Shown: positions 32,637 through 44,303, numbered from the stretch's first letter. The stretch: DNA of 64,000 bases from Hemileia vastatrix (GCA_030280995.1 JASXTE010000259.1:1-64000); one strand, 5' to 3'. Program-made: numbers and translations. The notes: a model not told the origin generated them from the letters alone.

Positions 32637-33992
32637 TCATGAGCACTCACAACCTTCTACCTCATTGAAACATTCCTCTCCTCCTGAACGATCAATGCTG
32701 AGAGTCCTTCCCTCAATGTAGACCAGTATCTTGAACTTCTTACAAACCGCCTTTCGTGTTTGCCACAATCGTTCGACAAGTTTCTTATCCAAAGTTCTTG
32801 GATTTTTAATGCTGAGCTTTCGAAGGTTGGGCAGCAGAAGAATGGAAGGACCACTCTTTGATTGATTGGAATTGTTATCATTCCTTCCGGTGGATAACGA
32901 CTGCATAATGAACTTTAGTTGGAAGTTCTCTCCGTCTTGAAGTCCAGTGAATGGTTGACGCGTCAAAACCAGATGGGAAATAGACGGATTTTGTTCAAAG
33001 AAAAGATTGGTTTTGAGTTTGGGTAGTTTCTCGTCTGATCCCCAATTGTATAGCTCATACAAGTAAACGATTACCTTTTTCAAAGACGGAAAGTCAAATT
33101 GCAGCAGAGGGAGAACAAATCCGCAGAAAGCTCTCCTTCCCTGCCCTCCGACGTCGATCAGAGCACTGAGAGCTGCAGCTGAATCGTCAAAACTTGGTAT
33201 AAAGACTGTTGTCAGCTTTGGAAGATTGATCTTTGTGAACCCATTGTTACGCTCCGGGTGGAACGCCTCCAGGTCCTCGTTGAATCTCCACGAATCAAGC
33301 CTCAGTCTTTGGAGTGTCGTTTTGGCAACCTCTAAGATGGTACGCAAAGATTTGATGAAGTCGGTGTAATCGACGCTCAAATACTTCAACTTTGAGTACC
33401 ATTCTAGGTCGTCTGCTCCTAGCCGTCCTAATTCTGCGATGTGGAAAATCTGCAGGCCTTTTTCCTCTTCGTCAGAAACTCTCGCCTTTTCTCTCTCACG
33501 CCACATTGACTTTACCAGGTGCTCGGTACGATAGGTGCGCGAGCAGTAAAAGGTGTTTAGCCTTGGTAAGAGTTGGTGTGCAGCTCTCCTCGCGTCGAGC
33601 AAGCAGTCATTGGTAGATTGGTTCAAAAACAGCAACTTGACGTGCCCCGAAGACTTTTTCAACTCGGCGAAGACGTTTTCGAACTGTTTGAGTGATGTCA
33701 TGAGTGGCTGGATAATGACGTGTTTGAGAGTGAAGTTGGATCTCGAGTTGAAAGTCTGAAGAATAGAAAGGGCAGTCGAGAAACCAAGATGATCGGGAAT
33801 CTCGAGATATTGCCACCAACTTTTGCGTTGTAGAATGGTCTGATTCCACTTTCTGCAGATCGAAAGAGCCAGGCATCTCTGAAAGGGAGTGGGTTGATCT
33901 AGAAGAAGGAGTAGCACTTCGTCTGGAAGAGAATCGAATGGATGGAAAGAGGACTTGCTGAGAGAAGAGTTGTCTGCTTGATCGAGACTCAT
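32637..33992 (-). CDS. F-box/leucine-rich protein, subfamily C (copy 2)
   Basis: An intact intronless frame of 451 residues from MSLDQADNSSLSKSSFHPFD (ATG 33990-33992). The F-box-like segment is at residues ~20-62 (SLPDEVLLLLLDQPTPFQRC, C-RKWNQ), followed by FNSRSNFTLKHVIIQPLM and KSSGHVKLLFLNQ; the end is EVEGCECS. The last codons overlap a GTGAGT site, as in the other C genes. Fifty-two further upstream codons are open, but they are leader sequence. It is the only C copy here in minus orientation. Confidence 0.85.
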   Translation of the reverse strand: MSLDQADNSSLSKSSFHPFDSLPDEVLLLLLDQPTPFQRCLALSICRKWNQTILQRKSWWQYLEIPDHLGFSTALSILQTFNSRSNFTLKHVIIQPLMTSLKQFENVFAELKKSSGHVKLLFLNQSTNDCLLDARRAAHQLLPRLNTFYCSRTYRTEHLVKSMWREREKARVSDEEEKGLQIFHIAELGRLGADDLEWYSKLKYLSVDYTDFIKSLRTILEVAKTTLQRLRLDSWRFNEDLEAFHPERNNGFTKINLPKLTTVFIPSFDDSAAALSALIDVGGQGRRAFCGFVLPLLQFDFPSLKKVIVYLYELYNWGSDEKLPKLKTNLFFEQNPSISHLVLTRQPFTGLQDGENFQLKFIMQSLSTGRNDNNSNQSKSGPSILLLPNLRKLSIKNPRTLDKKLVERLWQTRKAVCKKFKILVYIEGRTLSIDRSGGEECFNEVEGCECS

Positions 33993-34248
33993 TGGAGAGA
34001 TGGTTGTTGGTTGAAGAGTAAGGAGAAGTATCGAAAGCGGATCAAAGAGGAGATCTTGAAGAAGTTGCTGCTGAACGATGTTGTGGTAAGAAGGCAAGAA
34101 GTTGCAGCAACTTTTGAACTCTCTTTCTTTCCCTTCGACTCCATCCATCCACTTTTCATCCTCTTCGATTCGTCTTTGATTCTTCTCCTACTTCATATCA
34201 GCTCAAATCATCAGCATCTATCCCTCAACTTAGACATCGAAGGTTTCA
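33993..34248. promoter_or_regulatory. Head-to-head promoter between C copy 2 and D copy 2
   Basis: A 256-bp divergent spacer with leader motifs at 34022-34046 (minus) and 34164-34188 (plus). The central TTGTGGTAAGAAG and AGTTGCAGCAAC elements correspond, inverted, to the core of the spacer at 2458-2704. Confidence 0.6.
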
Positions 34249-35424
34249 ATGAGTCTCCATCCTCCACCCCTTAATCAGAATGACACTTCTCTTCAACCTT
34301 TCAATCTGCTTCCAGACGAACTTCTCCTCTCTATATTCCAACTCTTTGATCCAATCAAACGATCTCTTCTCCTTCCAACCTGCAGGAAATGGCATCACTT
34401 CCTTCTTCTTCATCACTCTCTGTGGAACGTTCTCATTTTATCACCTCAATGGTCGTTCGAAGAAAGCCTTTCTATCCTGAAGCTCTTCAATTCGAGAAGT
34501 GGTCATCAACTCAAGCACGTGGTCTTAGGTGTCAAGGCTCGAAACTTGGACGAGCTGGAAAGGATGTTCCAGGAGCTCAAGCGCTCTGGCAAGAGTCTCA
34601 AAGTTCTCGGTTTATGTCATGAGGAACGTCTTGGAAAGAGGATGCAAGTGCTGGCGAGAGATCTGCTTCCAAGTTTGAATACCATAGCTGGGGGTTATCA
34701 CGAAGCAGATGACTTTTCTTCTTGGAACTCGGCGCTTTGGTTCAACAGAGAAGAGTTGAAGGTCGGAGATGAGGATGAAGGCATCAAATTTTGTCAGTTG
34801 GACGAGTTTGGAAGATTTGAACCGCAAGACAGAAATTGGCTGTCTACGGCAAAGTATATTAGATTAGCAAAAATACGATCTATGAAAGGGTTATATTCCA
34901 TTTTAAAAGCTGCTCGATCAAGCCTGGTGGATCTAGATCTTCTGGCTATCCATACAAAGAACTCTCTCGAAATGGACTAATCAGTAACGTCAAAGATTTC
35001 GGGAACTTTAGAAATGGCTGATCTGGTTGAACTAGGGATTCCAAGCATTCCAGAATATTCATTAGCACTGAGGCAGTGGATTACAATCAGAGATGCCAGT
35101 CGTCTCTTTCTTAAAGGAGAGATTGATAGCCTGATCGCTTTCAATATGGAAGGAGTGAAGAAAGTAGAAGTCATTCTATATATGGATACAGAATTTGACA
35201 CTTTGGCAAAAATCTCAGTGCTTATAGATCTTTTCCTCAAGCAGAACGAATCAGTGGAAGTGGAAGAGCTTATCTTAGATTGTGAAGATCAAGCATTGAA
35301 AGCCTCTTGTCGTGGAGATTCATGGTTCATCGAGAGCATCTGCCTCGCAGGCACATCGTCATTTCGTAAACCAAAAGAAGTCTGTCTACTCTGGAGCGAC
35401 ATGTCCATTTTTGATACTGATTGA
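34249..35424 (+). pseudogene. F-box protein, subfamily D (copy 2), in-frame stop
   Basis: Starts MSLHPPPLNQNDTSLQPFNL, with LLPDELLLSIFQLFDPIKRS and C-RKWH as the F-box-like segment. The frame stops at TAA 34978-34980 after 243 residues and continues in the same frame from 35014 (MADLVELGIPSIPEYSLALR) to 35424. The second part lacks the family C-terminus ERDWTK and runs into repeat copy I, so the gene is also 3'-truncated. The first part alone could make an F-box protein without the C-terminal leucine-rich region. Confidence 0.75.
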
Positions 35425-35960
35425 ATCTTCAAAGAGTTCCATTCGATCTGAAACTCTTTAGAATGAGCGTCAAAGAGGCGGAATGAATCTTGGACGAGGC
35501 GAAGGGATGAGGCCAAATCATCATGATTATTGTAACGCCACCACCAGATAATGGTCATTATTTCGAAACCTGATCTGATCAAGAACATCTTCGACAGACT
35601 TTCCTCTCTTTTACATCCACTGCTTGTTGTTGATCTTGAATTATATCCCAGAATTCATAGGATTCACAGGCTTCGAGATTGAAGAATACTTTGAGTCAAG
35701 ACGAAAGGGAATGATGAAATATGGTGACATTGAATTATATAGACTGATCACACTGAATTATATAGACTGATCATATGTAAAGCTAAAAGAAAATCCAAGA
35801 TGGAGAGTAGAGCGAAAGAGGTGGGAGAAGCCTTTCCGAGCCAACTTGCAATCCAGCCCTTGAGGGCCTAGATTGCGAGTCGCAAGTCGTCAATCTACTC
35901 GTTTCGATTCGAGATGTGGTTGAAAGGAAGAGATGAAATCGAAGATCGCTGCCAAGAAAA
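35360..35960 (-). repeat. F-box 3'-flank repeat, copy I (inverted)
   Basis: About 600 bp that read, reversed, like 37730-38415. Shared landmarks are the CLAGT-coding end of a D gene, AATAATGGTCATTATT, the GTCTGTCGAAGATG stretch, and a 27-bp near-perfect palindrome at 35849-35875. Confidence 0.7.
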
Positions 35961-36422
35961 CTCTTCGAGGCCAAGCGTGGATCAAGTTTCAAACATCAAA
36001 GCGAGGATGAAAGTACTGAAATAATCAAGTATAGTTTTTCAATATAAAGGTAAAAGAAGGGGAGCTCATTCGAGGAGAGGTGAGATGAGAGAGGCAGCAA
36101 CAGATTGAACAGTGAAAGGTTAAAGGATAGAAATGCTTTGTGAAATTCATGACGAGCCCATTTAGATAATTGTGGTGGAGTTAAGGAAGGGAAAGAATAA
36201 GAAACATTCAAAGAAAAAGGATCGATTACTCTTTTGGGAAGCCTACTATAAGCATAAGAAGGAGGGATCAGAATAGAGTGTTCTCGACAGGAGAACAATA
36301 TTGGGTAAATGACGAAGAAAACTTCCTTTGAATATGACAGACAAAGCGGATTGCAGAGATGAAGAGAAAGAAAAAGGAATGAGAATGAAAGGAAGTCAGT
36401 TCAGATTGACGGAGTCCTGCAG

Positions 36423-36770
36423 CTAGTAAGGTGAAACGACCAAATTGTCTAATTGGGTTTCGAATCGTTCCGAAACCATAGCTTTGACTGGGACCCAAGT
36501 AAAACGATTATAGAGCATACGATCGATGAATAAACCAATGCAATGTTGAATCTTGAGTGGAGTTGAGATAAATGTTTTCAGGAGCACTCGAGACGAAAGA
36601 GAGTCGAGAATTGGGATTACTTCTGCTCTCGTCACCACCATCTGCAAAATTCGGTTGTTCATCAACATTGAGTCTGTTGCTCTCAGAAAGAAGTCTCCAT
36701 TGCATTGATCTAGATTGCAGCTCGAAGTCTGATTCGTCTATTGGATTGGGCTGAGATACTGCGAAGATAA
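36423..36770 (-). other. Possible broken coding exon, unidentified
   Basis: After an acceptor-like TATCTTCGCAG the minus strand reads SQPNPIDESDFELQSRSMQW and on to ENIYLNSTQDSTLHWFIHRS. It then needs a frame change to reach YNRFTWVPVKAMVSERFETQ before a stop near 36423. The composition looks protein-like, but no family, start codon or second copy is seen. Confidence 0.2.
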
Positions 36771-37617
36771 GGTATTTGGAAGGGAAAGGAGAGGGGAGGA
36801 CAGAGTGAGTTTGAATCCAATTTTCTTCTTCTATTCAACTTCTTTCGATCTATATCAATGAATCTTGTTACCGAGATCGAGATGGATCGTAGGTTGGCTC
36901 AAGTCTCGATGAGTCGATGGGGAGAGATGCTTCTCTTGGAACTTCTATCATACTATCCATCCATCTCCGTTCGACTCCTCTCAAAACCTTCCACTCCTTC
37001 TCTATTCCCTACGAACGATGCAATATATCAGAATACTCACAGATTAAATTATTGTCATCTCGCATCAACTCCCTTTCGCAGTTTCCACGAGGAGTCTCTC
37101 TTACTCTCCTTCCACCACCACTCTCTATCTCCTCTCCTCACCTTCTCCAGTTCTCCTCATCTCTCCTACCTCAAGCCATGATGTTTTGCTAGTGTCTACA
37201 GGTTCGTCTTTGAGTGAACCTGGGTCAGGTATGGGTTCAAGTTGAGTAAAGATGTGATGTTGATGATAGGCTGGCTCGAGTTGGAGTGGTAGGACGATGG
37301 CCTCGAAGAAGTCACTCAATTCCCTCGATTCGACTTGATTGACTGTAAAGGGAAGGGAATTACTTGATCTTCTTTGAATCTATTCATTCGATTTGATCGT
37401 TGGACATTGAATCGTGATGGAGTTGGGAGTGGAATAAGAAGTTCGACTGGCAGCTGCACAGAAATGCTAGAAAGAGGAGGCAGAACGCTTCGAGGCGAAC
37501 GTTCAGCTCTCTACTCTCAACTAGGTATTACAGTTCTCAAACGACAGTCAAATGCATACGATTGCATAAAATGGAAAGATGTTCAATGGAAGTAGAGGGA
37601 ATAACAAACATTCGTGA

Positions 37618-37686
37618 GGGTGTTTCGACTAAGGGTATGGGGGTTAGGGGGTTAGGGTCGTGTAAGGGTCATAGGGTTAGGGTCTA
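37618..37686 (+). repeat. Degenerate interstitial telomere-like tract
   Basis: Irregular GGGTTA/GGGTCA-type repeats on the plus strand (GGGGGTTAGGGGGTTAGGGT and ATAGGGTTAGGGTCTAG). TTAGGG is the usual telomere repeat of filamentous fungi. The tract lies between the inverted repeat copies I and II. Confidence 0.6.
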
Positions 37687-37729
37687 GTAAAGTGATACAA
37701 GGCTTCGACTGATCCACCCTCTCGCCGTT

Positions 37730-38415
37730 TCCTAGCTCTGACTCTACCCAAGCTCGCTCTCTTTTCTTTGCCGATCTGTTTGGTTCAAAAAAAGATCTCA
37801 GACTTGGAGATGGGAGAGTCAGACGAGGAGCAAGAGACGAATAGATCGGCCTCTACAATCTGGCCCCTCAAGGGCTAGATTGCAAGTTGGCTCGAGAAGG
37901 CTCCACCTACTTTCGCTCTATACTCTCCATCTTGAATATTGAATACTGAATATTGAATACTTAGATCTTCTAGTCTTGCATGTAATTAGTTTAGATTCGA
38001 TTCAATCGTACCATATCTAATCCTTCTCTTCCCTTCCCTTTCATCTTGACTCAGAATATTCTTGGATCTCGAATCTCGAATCCTATGAATTCTGGAATAT
38101 GATTGAAAAACCAGCAAAGTAGTGAATGTAAAAGAGAGGAAAGTCTGTCGAAGATGTTCTTGATCAGATCAGGTTTCGAAATAATGATCATTATTTGGTG
38201 GCGGCGTAATAATCATGATGATTTGGCCTTGTCCCTTCGCCTGCTCCAAAGACTCTCTCTCCCTCTTTGATTCTTATTCTAAAGATGTTCAGATCGAACA
38301 AAATACCAAGATTATTCAATCAAAACCGAAATGGGCTGAGATATGTCGCTCGAGTCAGACGTCTTTCGGTTTGACGATGGAAAGGACAATGTGCCTGCGA
38401 GGCAGATGCTCCTCA
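37730..38415 (+). repeat. F-box 3'-flank repeat, copy II
   Basis: Inverted partner of 35360-35960 and direct partner of 38450-39035. It contains the palindrome 37856-37882 and the perfect 16-bp palindrome AATAATGATCATTATT at 38180-38195. Confidence 0.7.
38312..38407 (-). pseudogene. 3'-end relic of a subfamily D F-box gene
   Basis: The minus strand reads ICLAGTLSFPSSNRKTSDSS and on to DISQPISVLIE-stop. This parallels the last codons of the D pseudogene at 34249-35424 (ICLAGTSSFRKPKEV...DMSIFDTD). Only the gene's end remains, joined to repeat copy II. Confidence 0.5.
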
Positions 38416-38449
38416 GGCCACCTGATCCACTTTTTCCCCTTATCTCGCA

Positions 38450-39035
38450 GCTTTCACCGTCACCCCAATTCGCTCTCTTTTCTTCTCCAATATGTTTCGT
38501 CAGAAGAAAAAGACTTTCGACTCGGAGATGAGAGAATCAAACGAGAAGTAAGAGACAAAGAAATCGACGAATGGCTCGACTCGCAATCTGGGCCCTCAAG
38601 GCCTGGATTGCAAGTTGGCTCGAAAAGGCTTCATTCTTCCACCTCCTTTCGCTCTACTCTCCATCTTGGATATTCTTTAAGCTTTGCATGTAATTAGTCT
38701 ATTCGATTCAATTGTACCATCTCTAATCCTTCTCGTCCCTCCTCTTTCGTCTTGACTCAGAGTATTCTTTCGTTCTTGAATCCTGTGAATACTATGAATT
38801 CTGGAATATAATTCAAAAAATAATCAACAGCAAGCAGTGAATGTATGAGAAAGGAGAGTCTGTCGACAATCTGGCTCGCGAAATAATGATCATGATTTGG
38901 TGGTGGCGTAATAAGCATGATTATTTGGCTTGTCCCTTCGCTTCGTCCAAAGATTGACTCTCCCTCTCTGATATTTAGTCTAAAGAGCTCAGATCGAATG
39001 GAACTCTTTGAATATTCAATCAGTATCAGGAACGT
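38450..39035 (+). repeat. F-box 3'-flank repeat, copy III
   Basis: Direct neighbour and homologue of copy II, more diverged; palindrome at 38584-38610. It ends about 39035, where the sequence switches to a plus-strand F-box C-terminus. Confidence 0.65.
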
Positions 39036-39291
39036 TCCTTACCTCAACCTATTCTTGGAAAAACTTCTCATTTCTTCTCCAATCCCAAGCGGCCATGATT
39101 CCATTATTCTCCCCAATCTGATCAAGTTGGTCATTCGGGATACTCAAAAGCTAGATGTGGAACTTGTGGAGAAAGTCATCGAGAGCAGGAGATCAGTAGC
39201 TTCAAACTTCAAGTTTGTTTGCGAGACTAGTGAAGGAGATGCAGAGATATTAGAGATCAAAGATTGGGCTGAGAGGGATTGGACCAAGTGA
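39036..39291 (+). pseudogene. C-terminal relic of an F-box gene (D-like)
   Basis: Encodes PYLNLFLEKLLISSPIPSGH and, further on, LPNLIKLVIRDTQKLDVELV, with the end DWAERDWTK. The F-box half is absent. The DNA after it (to about 39560) is duplicated after the similar relic at 59690-59939. Confidence 0.65.
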
Positions 39292-39725
39292 GAAAAGGGA
39301 TTGGACAGAGTGAGAGATGTAGGTTTTTTTTTGTCTCTAGACGTTCTCATTGTCAACCAATTTCTCGTCCAATTTAGTCGAAACAATGCAATGACAAGTT
39401 CTTTCGGATCGACGGAAAGTGAATCGTAGTGTGAATCTTTGATGTCGAAGTTGGAAGAAGAACAGAGAGACCAACAAAAATGGATGTTTGCTTTGATCTC
39501 TTCCAAGAAAATACTTGTAAAGACAGATTGAATGTCACAGACAGAAAAAGAGTTAGTTTTGGGGCAATCTAAAATTCAAAGCAAAAAGACTAGTAAAACA
39601 AAGTTCAAAAAAACAAAAGGAAAGCTCTCTATCAATCGTCATCGAAAGTGTTGACACGAGGCGAAGAGAGAGAAAGAAGAAGTAAAGGAAACAGAAAAAG
39701 GACGCCTGATTCTCCTTTTCCCCCC

Positions 39726-41804
39726 TCACTCTTCAGTATCAGCATACACGATGTAGCCTCTATCAGCCAACACTCCTCTACTTTCAATCAACACCGAGTA
39801 CTTGAGGACCCATTTCGCTCGTAGAGATCCATCCGTTGGCAAAGGATGAGGTAGATCGGCGGTGAATTCCGAAAGGAGAGAGTTCAGAGTGTGGTCTGGA
39901 AGAATGTCTAGAGAGAGGGAAAAGAACGGGAACGAGAGAATAGAACGGAGTGAAATCGTAAGTCAAAGGTTTGAAAGAAAACAAAGAGCCGTGCTATTTC
40001 TCTGAGATTTTGTTTCATTTTCTTAGAGCAGAGAGAGCTGTCAATGCCCCCAAGGACAAAAGTTGCTCCTCCAGAAAACCAAAACAGAGAGTTCATTCAT
40101 TACTCACCTCTTCTATCTCCATGACTCAAGACCTGCATTCCTTGTTCTTGACACCATCTGCTCAATTCCCTATCAAAGGAGCAAGGATCTTCTTTGACGT
40201 TGATAGTGACGACTCTAGGTCTTCTAGTTTGACTAGGGGTAGTGAAAGCACTAGGAGGGGAATCCTCGACTGGAGGGGCAACGACTGGAATCGGAATGGT
40301 CGAAGATTGAGATTGATTACAATCCGATTCAGAGGATTTCAACCTTTCTGAAAGTGAAGAGGTTGGAGATGTTGGACTTGTCGGATTGGATGTTGATGTT
40401 AAAGAAGAAGTAGGAGGAGGTGGTGGAGGAGGAGGAGAGAAGGAATTGAAAAGAGATTTCAAAGCTGGTAGAGAGAAATCGGATAGACCTAGAGAAACGC
40501 ATTGAGGATTTGGAGAGACGGTCTGTTGGAAGAGAAAGAGGGAGGAGTAGAAAGTAGTTGCAAATGAAATGAAAGGGTGAGTTAAAGAAAGATAAGATCA
40601 AAGATGCGAGATAGGAATGTTTAGAAGAAGAAGAGAGAAAAAAGGTTGTAATAAACAGATCTCGAAAGTGAACCTTGAATCCGCGCTCTGGGAACCTTTT
40701 TGACAGAAGCATCCATACGATCTTGATCGACAGAAGCTGATCTCGATTCTTTATTACTTTGAGAGATTGTTCGAGAGAATGATCTTCGATGCAATCTTTC
40801 TTTCTCCCTTCCTCCACCTTGAGCAGAATGGATTCTCTCCTCGCAAGTCTAGGCTTCCTCGATCAGATTCGATAGAACTGAAATGACTGATCTCTTCTAG
40901 CTTTCAGATCACTCACCTGCCAAAGTTTCCTAACATACTCTACGTCTCTTTCCAATCTCTGTTGTTCCTCTTTGTTCAAAGGAGAGTTTCCCTCCTTTTT
41001 CTCATTCCCATTCCCAGCAACCTTTCCCTCTCCACAAGGAGTCTTTCCATCATTCTCATCTCTTCCAAAGCCATCGAATTTCAACTTTGGGAAAGCAAGT
41101 ATAAGAGTGTCTACAGTGATCAAACCAGTAGTCAACATCAGCCTTCTCAAAGCTTGATCAATGTAATCTTCCTTATAACCTCCCTTTCCTGGCTTTCCCA
41201 AGAAGAACAATTTGGCAGTGACGTCGAAATCGTTTCTCTTTTCTGGAGAACATGGATCCAATTGAGTAGGATTGGAGATCAAGGAAGGGTTTGGTAGACT
41301 TAGAGAGTTTGATTTCTCATCCCAAGAATAGGAAATGTAAGGCCTGTTTGGGTTTGAAGAGAGAAAGAATCCGGGTCTTGCTTTTGGTAGAGGCGATGAG
41401 GAGGAAGTAGTAGGATTTGAAGTAGTAGAAGTAGAAGTAGAGATGGAATGACTGATGACTGGATCGGTAGGATTGCTATTGCTGCTACTATTCTGACTAT
41501 TGCTTCCTCCACATCCTCTATCCTCTCTGTCATCGTCATTCCTGATTCCCCAATCCTCTTCTTCTCCATCCAATGCAAAGTGTAGGGTTTCATGAAGTGC
41601 ATTCGCCAGTTCTCCGTCTGATGATGGCTTGAGATTCCTGGCTACATCGTGAGTGTGGAGGAATAGAGATCGTAATGGTGATGCTGAGGTCGATGCTGAG
41701 GATGATGCTGGTTGAGTAGCGTTTGAGGTTGGGGGAGTAGAAGAAGTAGTGAGATTGGTAGAAGGAGTGGAAGAAGTGGAGGAAGAGGAAGTAGTGACAG
41801 TCAT
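39726..41804 (-). CDS. Glutamate-cysteine ligase modifier (regulatory) subunit
   Basis: The modifier subunit, an aldo-keto-reductase-like protein, raises the activity of glutamate-cysteine ligase, the first enzyme of glutathione synthesis. Sure exons: 41804-40917, 40522-40108 and 39907-39726 (phases 0, 1, then closing). Signatures: DFDVTAKLFFLGKPG, ALRRLMLTTGLITVDTLILA, EYVRKLWQ; then VSLGLSDFSLPALKSLF and RPRVVTINVKEDPCSFDREL, followed by WCQEQGMQVLSHGDR; then ILPDHTLNSLLSEF and LRAKWVLKYSVLIESRGVLA. At least one more exon lies between 40620 and 40835 (VEEGRKKDCIEDHSLEQSLK region), but its ends are not settled. The start is the first true ATG (41802-41804). The N-terminus is unusually long and serine/threonine-rich. 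Confidence 0.8.
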
Positions 41805-42106
41805 TTGCTCGATCTTGAATGGTTTGATTCCCTCTCCTGTTTCTATCTTTGACTGATGAACAGAATTCAATTCTATTCAATTCGATTCAATTGATTGCGA
41901 TTCTGTGCTTGTTGGAGTTAAAGAGAGAGAATGACGGGCTTTCCACTTTCCCAAATCCCACCCTCGGTGTTTAGATTCTCATTCTTGCTCTTTCTTTCTT
42001 TCTTTCTCTTTCCTTCTTTCCCTTCAACTCCAACCATCCCCACTTTACCTTTTCGATTCGTCTTCAATCCTTCTCCTCATCTTCAATCAAGCAATCAACA
42101 ACCACA
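41805..42106. promoter_or_regulatory. Divergent spacer, ligase subunit / C copy 3
   Basis: Leader motif at 42052-42076 (plus) before the C pseudogene. The other half belongs to the unrelated ligase-subunit gene and lacks the motif. Confidence 0.5.
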
Positions 42107-43508
42107 ATGACTCTCAATCCATCCAACTCTTCCTTCAGCCAATCTTCCTTTCGACCCTTCGATTCTCTTCCAGACGAAGTGCTCCTCCTTCTTCTAGATT
42201 AACTCACTCCCTTTCAGAGATGCTTGGTCCTCTCTATCTGCCAGAAGTGGAATCAAAGCATCATACAACGCAAGAGTTGGTGGCAGTACCTCGACATTCC
42301 TCATCATCTCCCTTTCTCGACTGCCCTTTCGATTCTTCAAATCTTCAACTCAAGATCCAACTTCACTCTCAAGCATGTCATTATTCAACCGCTCATGAAG
42401 ACATCTGAAGAAGTCGATGAAGTTGATGAAGTCTTTGCCGAGTTGAAGAAGTCTTCGTCTCATGTCAAGTTGTTGTTTTTGAACCAAAGAACCACAAACT
42501 GCATGCTCGAGGCGAGGAGAGGTGCACAACAATTCTTACCAAAGCTAAACACCTTCTACTGCACTCATCCCCTTAACATTGAACAGAATCTTGACTTAAT
42601 GTGGGATGAGAGAGATAGAGCAGAGATTCTTGACGAACAGGAGAAAGGTCTGCAATTCCTTCACGTCGGATGGTTAGGACGACTAGAACCAGACGATCTA
42701 GAATGGTGTTCAAAATTGAAGTATTTGAGCGTCGATTACACAGATTCCTTTAAAACCCTATGCAACATCTTGGAAGTTTCCAAAGGCACCCTCAGAAGAC
42801 TAAGGCTTGATTTTTGGGAATTTGACAGGAACCAGGAAGAAACTGATCTGATTCGTGCCAATGGCTTCAAAAGGATCAATCTTCCAAACCTGGAAGCTAT
42901 CTTCACACATCTTCACACCCAGCAATGAAGCTTCAGCTGCAGCTCTTGCTAGCCTTATCGACTTGGAAGCTCACAAGAGTACGCTGTTCATTGGGTTGAT
43001 CCACTCTCTGCTGCAGTTTGACTTCCCTTCTCTAGAACAAGTACGCATTTGCATGTATGAAAGCAAAGCTTTGAAAGTACTAAAGCTAAATAAAGAAGAA
43101 TCAAAACTTAAGACCATCCGTTTCTTTGAACGTAATCCGTCTATTCTCTATCTGCAGTTGGATCGTTTCGCTGGACTTCAAGACGGAGAAAGCTTCCATT
43201 TGAACTTCATTCTACAGTCGCTATCTACCAGACAAAATAGCGAGTTTGCGGATGAATCAGGAGAGGAACATGTAAATCTTCTGCTGCCGAAACTTCAACA
43301 GCTCACCATTAACACTCCACACGCTTTGGACAAGAAAATTCTCAAACAACTCTGGGAAACACGGAAGGTGATTCAAGAAGATATCAAGATTCAAGGTTAC
43401 ATTGAAGACTTCGCTTTCTGTATTGATCGTTCGGGAGGCGAAAATTGGCTCGATGAAACAGAAAGTTGTGAGTGTTCAGGATCGAGATCGTCTCAAGTTC
43501 TGAGCTGA
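42107..43508 (+). pseudogene. F-box protein pseudogene, subfamily C (copy 3)
   Basis: Begins MTLNPSNSSFSQSSFRPFDS and an F-box-like segment, but the CAA of the DQLTPFQRC motif is TAA here (42200-42202). The same frame then runs 42224-42928. There a 10-bp tandem duplication of ATCTTCACAC (about 42898-42917) shifts the frame, and 42855-43508 carries the rest to a C-terminus like ETESCECS. Two independent lesions make it a pseudogene despite an intact leader. Confidence 0.85.
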
Positions 43509-44303
43509 AGAAAGGTTTATCGTAGAACAGAATGTCTTATCTTTTTCTCTTCTTTCTCTGACTCTCTGAATCCAATTTCTCATTAAAATTCACAGAAACA
43601 GAGCTCATATCTACGCTGTTGCTCGAATTCTGATCGAGTTCATTCTCGGAAGAACAGTGAGTTCGGTTGAGGTCATCAACGCTTGCTCCATTCTTTGGTC
43701 CTAATCTATTGGATCCAAACTGACTTCTTTGAAATCATCTACGGCCTCTTTTTTGACTTTTACAGATTCAAGTCTGCCTGAGACTCTTTTCTTGAAGTCG
43801 AGAGCTCCCACGACATCTTCTTCTTCCAACTTCGAGTTTGGCTTCAAAGTCACTTCTTCTTGTTGTTCTTCTACGTTTCTCTATTCTCGAACCCCAAACT
43901 CTCTCTTTTACTCCCTCGATGCGAGATCTGTTCTCAAAAGAAGAACATCTTCGCTGCTCTTCGAAATTCGATTTTGGAAGAGCTTTCTCTCTAGTCTCGA
44001 GAGTCTCCCTGCTCTATTCTTTCGTGGCGAGACTGTTGAAACCTCTTCAGCATCTTCATATTTTGACTGCTTTCGTACTTCTGTCGCTTTTTCTCTTTGC
44101 ACGACACATCTATTCTCTCGCAGTCAATCTCTTCTCGTCGTTCTGTTCTAGCTTCAAGCATCGCACCTGCAAAGGGATCCAAAACTATATTGAATACTTG
44201 AGAATAGAGATAGCAGATCACAAATTGTTTCTCTTACAGTACATTGACAGCTTCTCATTTCCTTGTTCTCTTGACTGAAGACTTCTCTTCAACCTCTCAT
44301 CGC
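43509..44303 (+). other. Conserved 3' block of C copy 3, convergent spacer
   Basis: Homologous to 4066-4916. Candidate introns with matching ends are at 43468-43595 and 43657-43765. Frames of 100-150 codons in this block are not conserved between copies. Confidence 0.5.

Noticed and set aside
36858..37192. Two overlapping plus-strand frames of 91-107 codons.
   Set aside because: Composition is serine/leucine low-complexity, with no splice support, domain or second copy.
38215..38697. A 160-codon plus-strand frame across flank repeats II and III.
   Set aside because: In copies I and II the conserved coding signal (CLAGT...stop) is on the opposite strand, and this frame is not kept in copy I or III.
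43729..44278. Frames of 140-146 codons after C copy 3, possibly a separate small gene.
   Set aside because: Between the four 3' blocks the frame is interrupted at different places; only a ~15-residue segment is shared, so no intact gene is supported.
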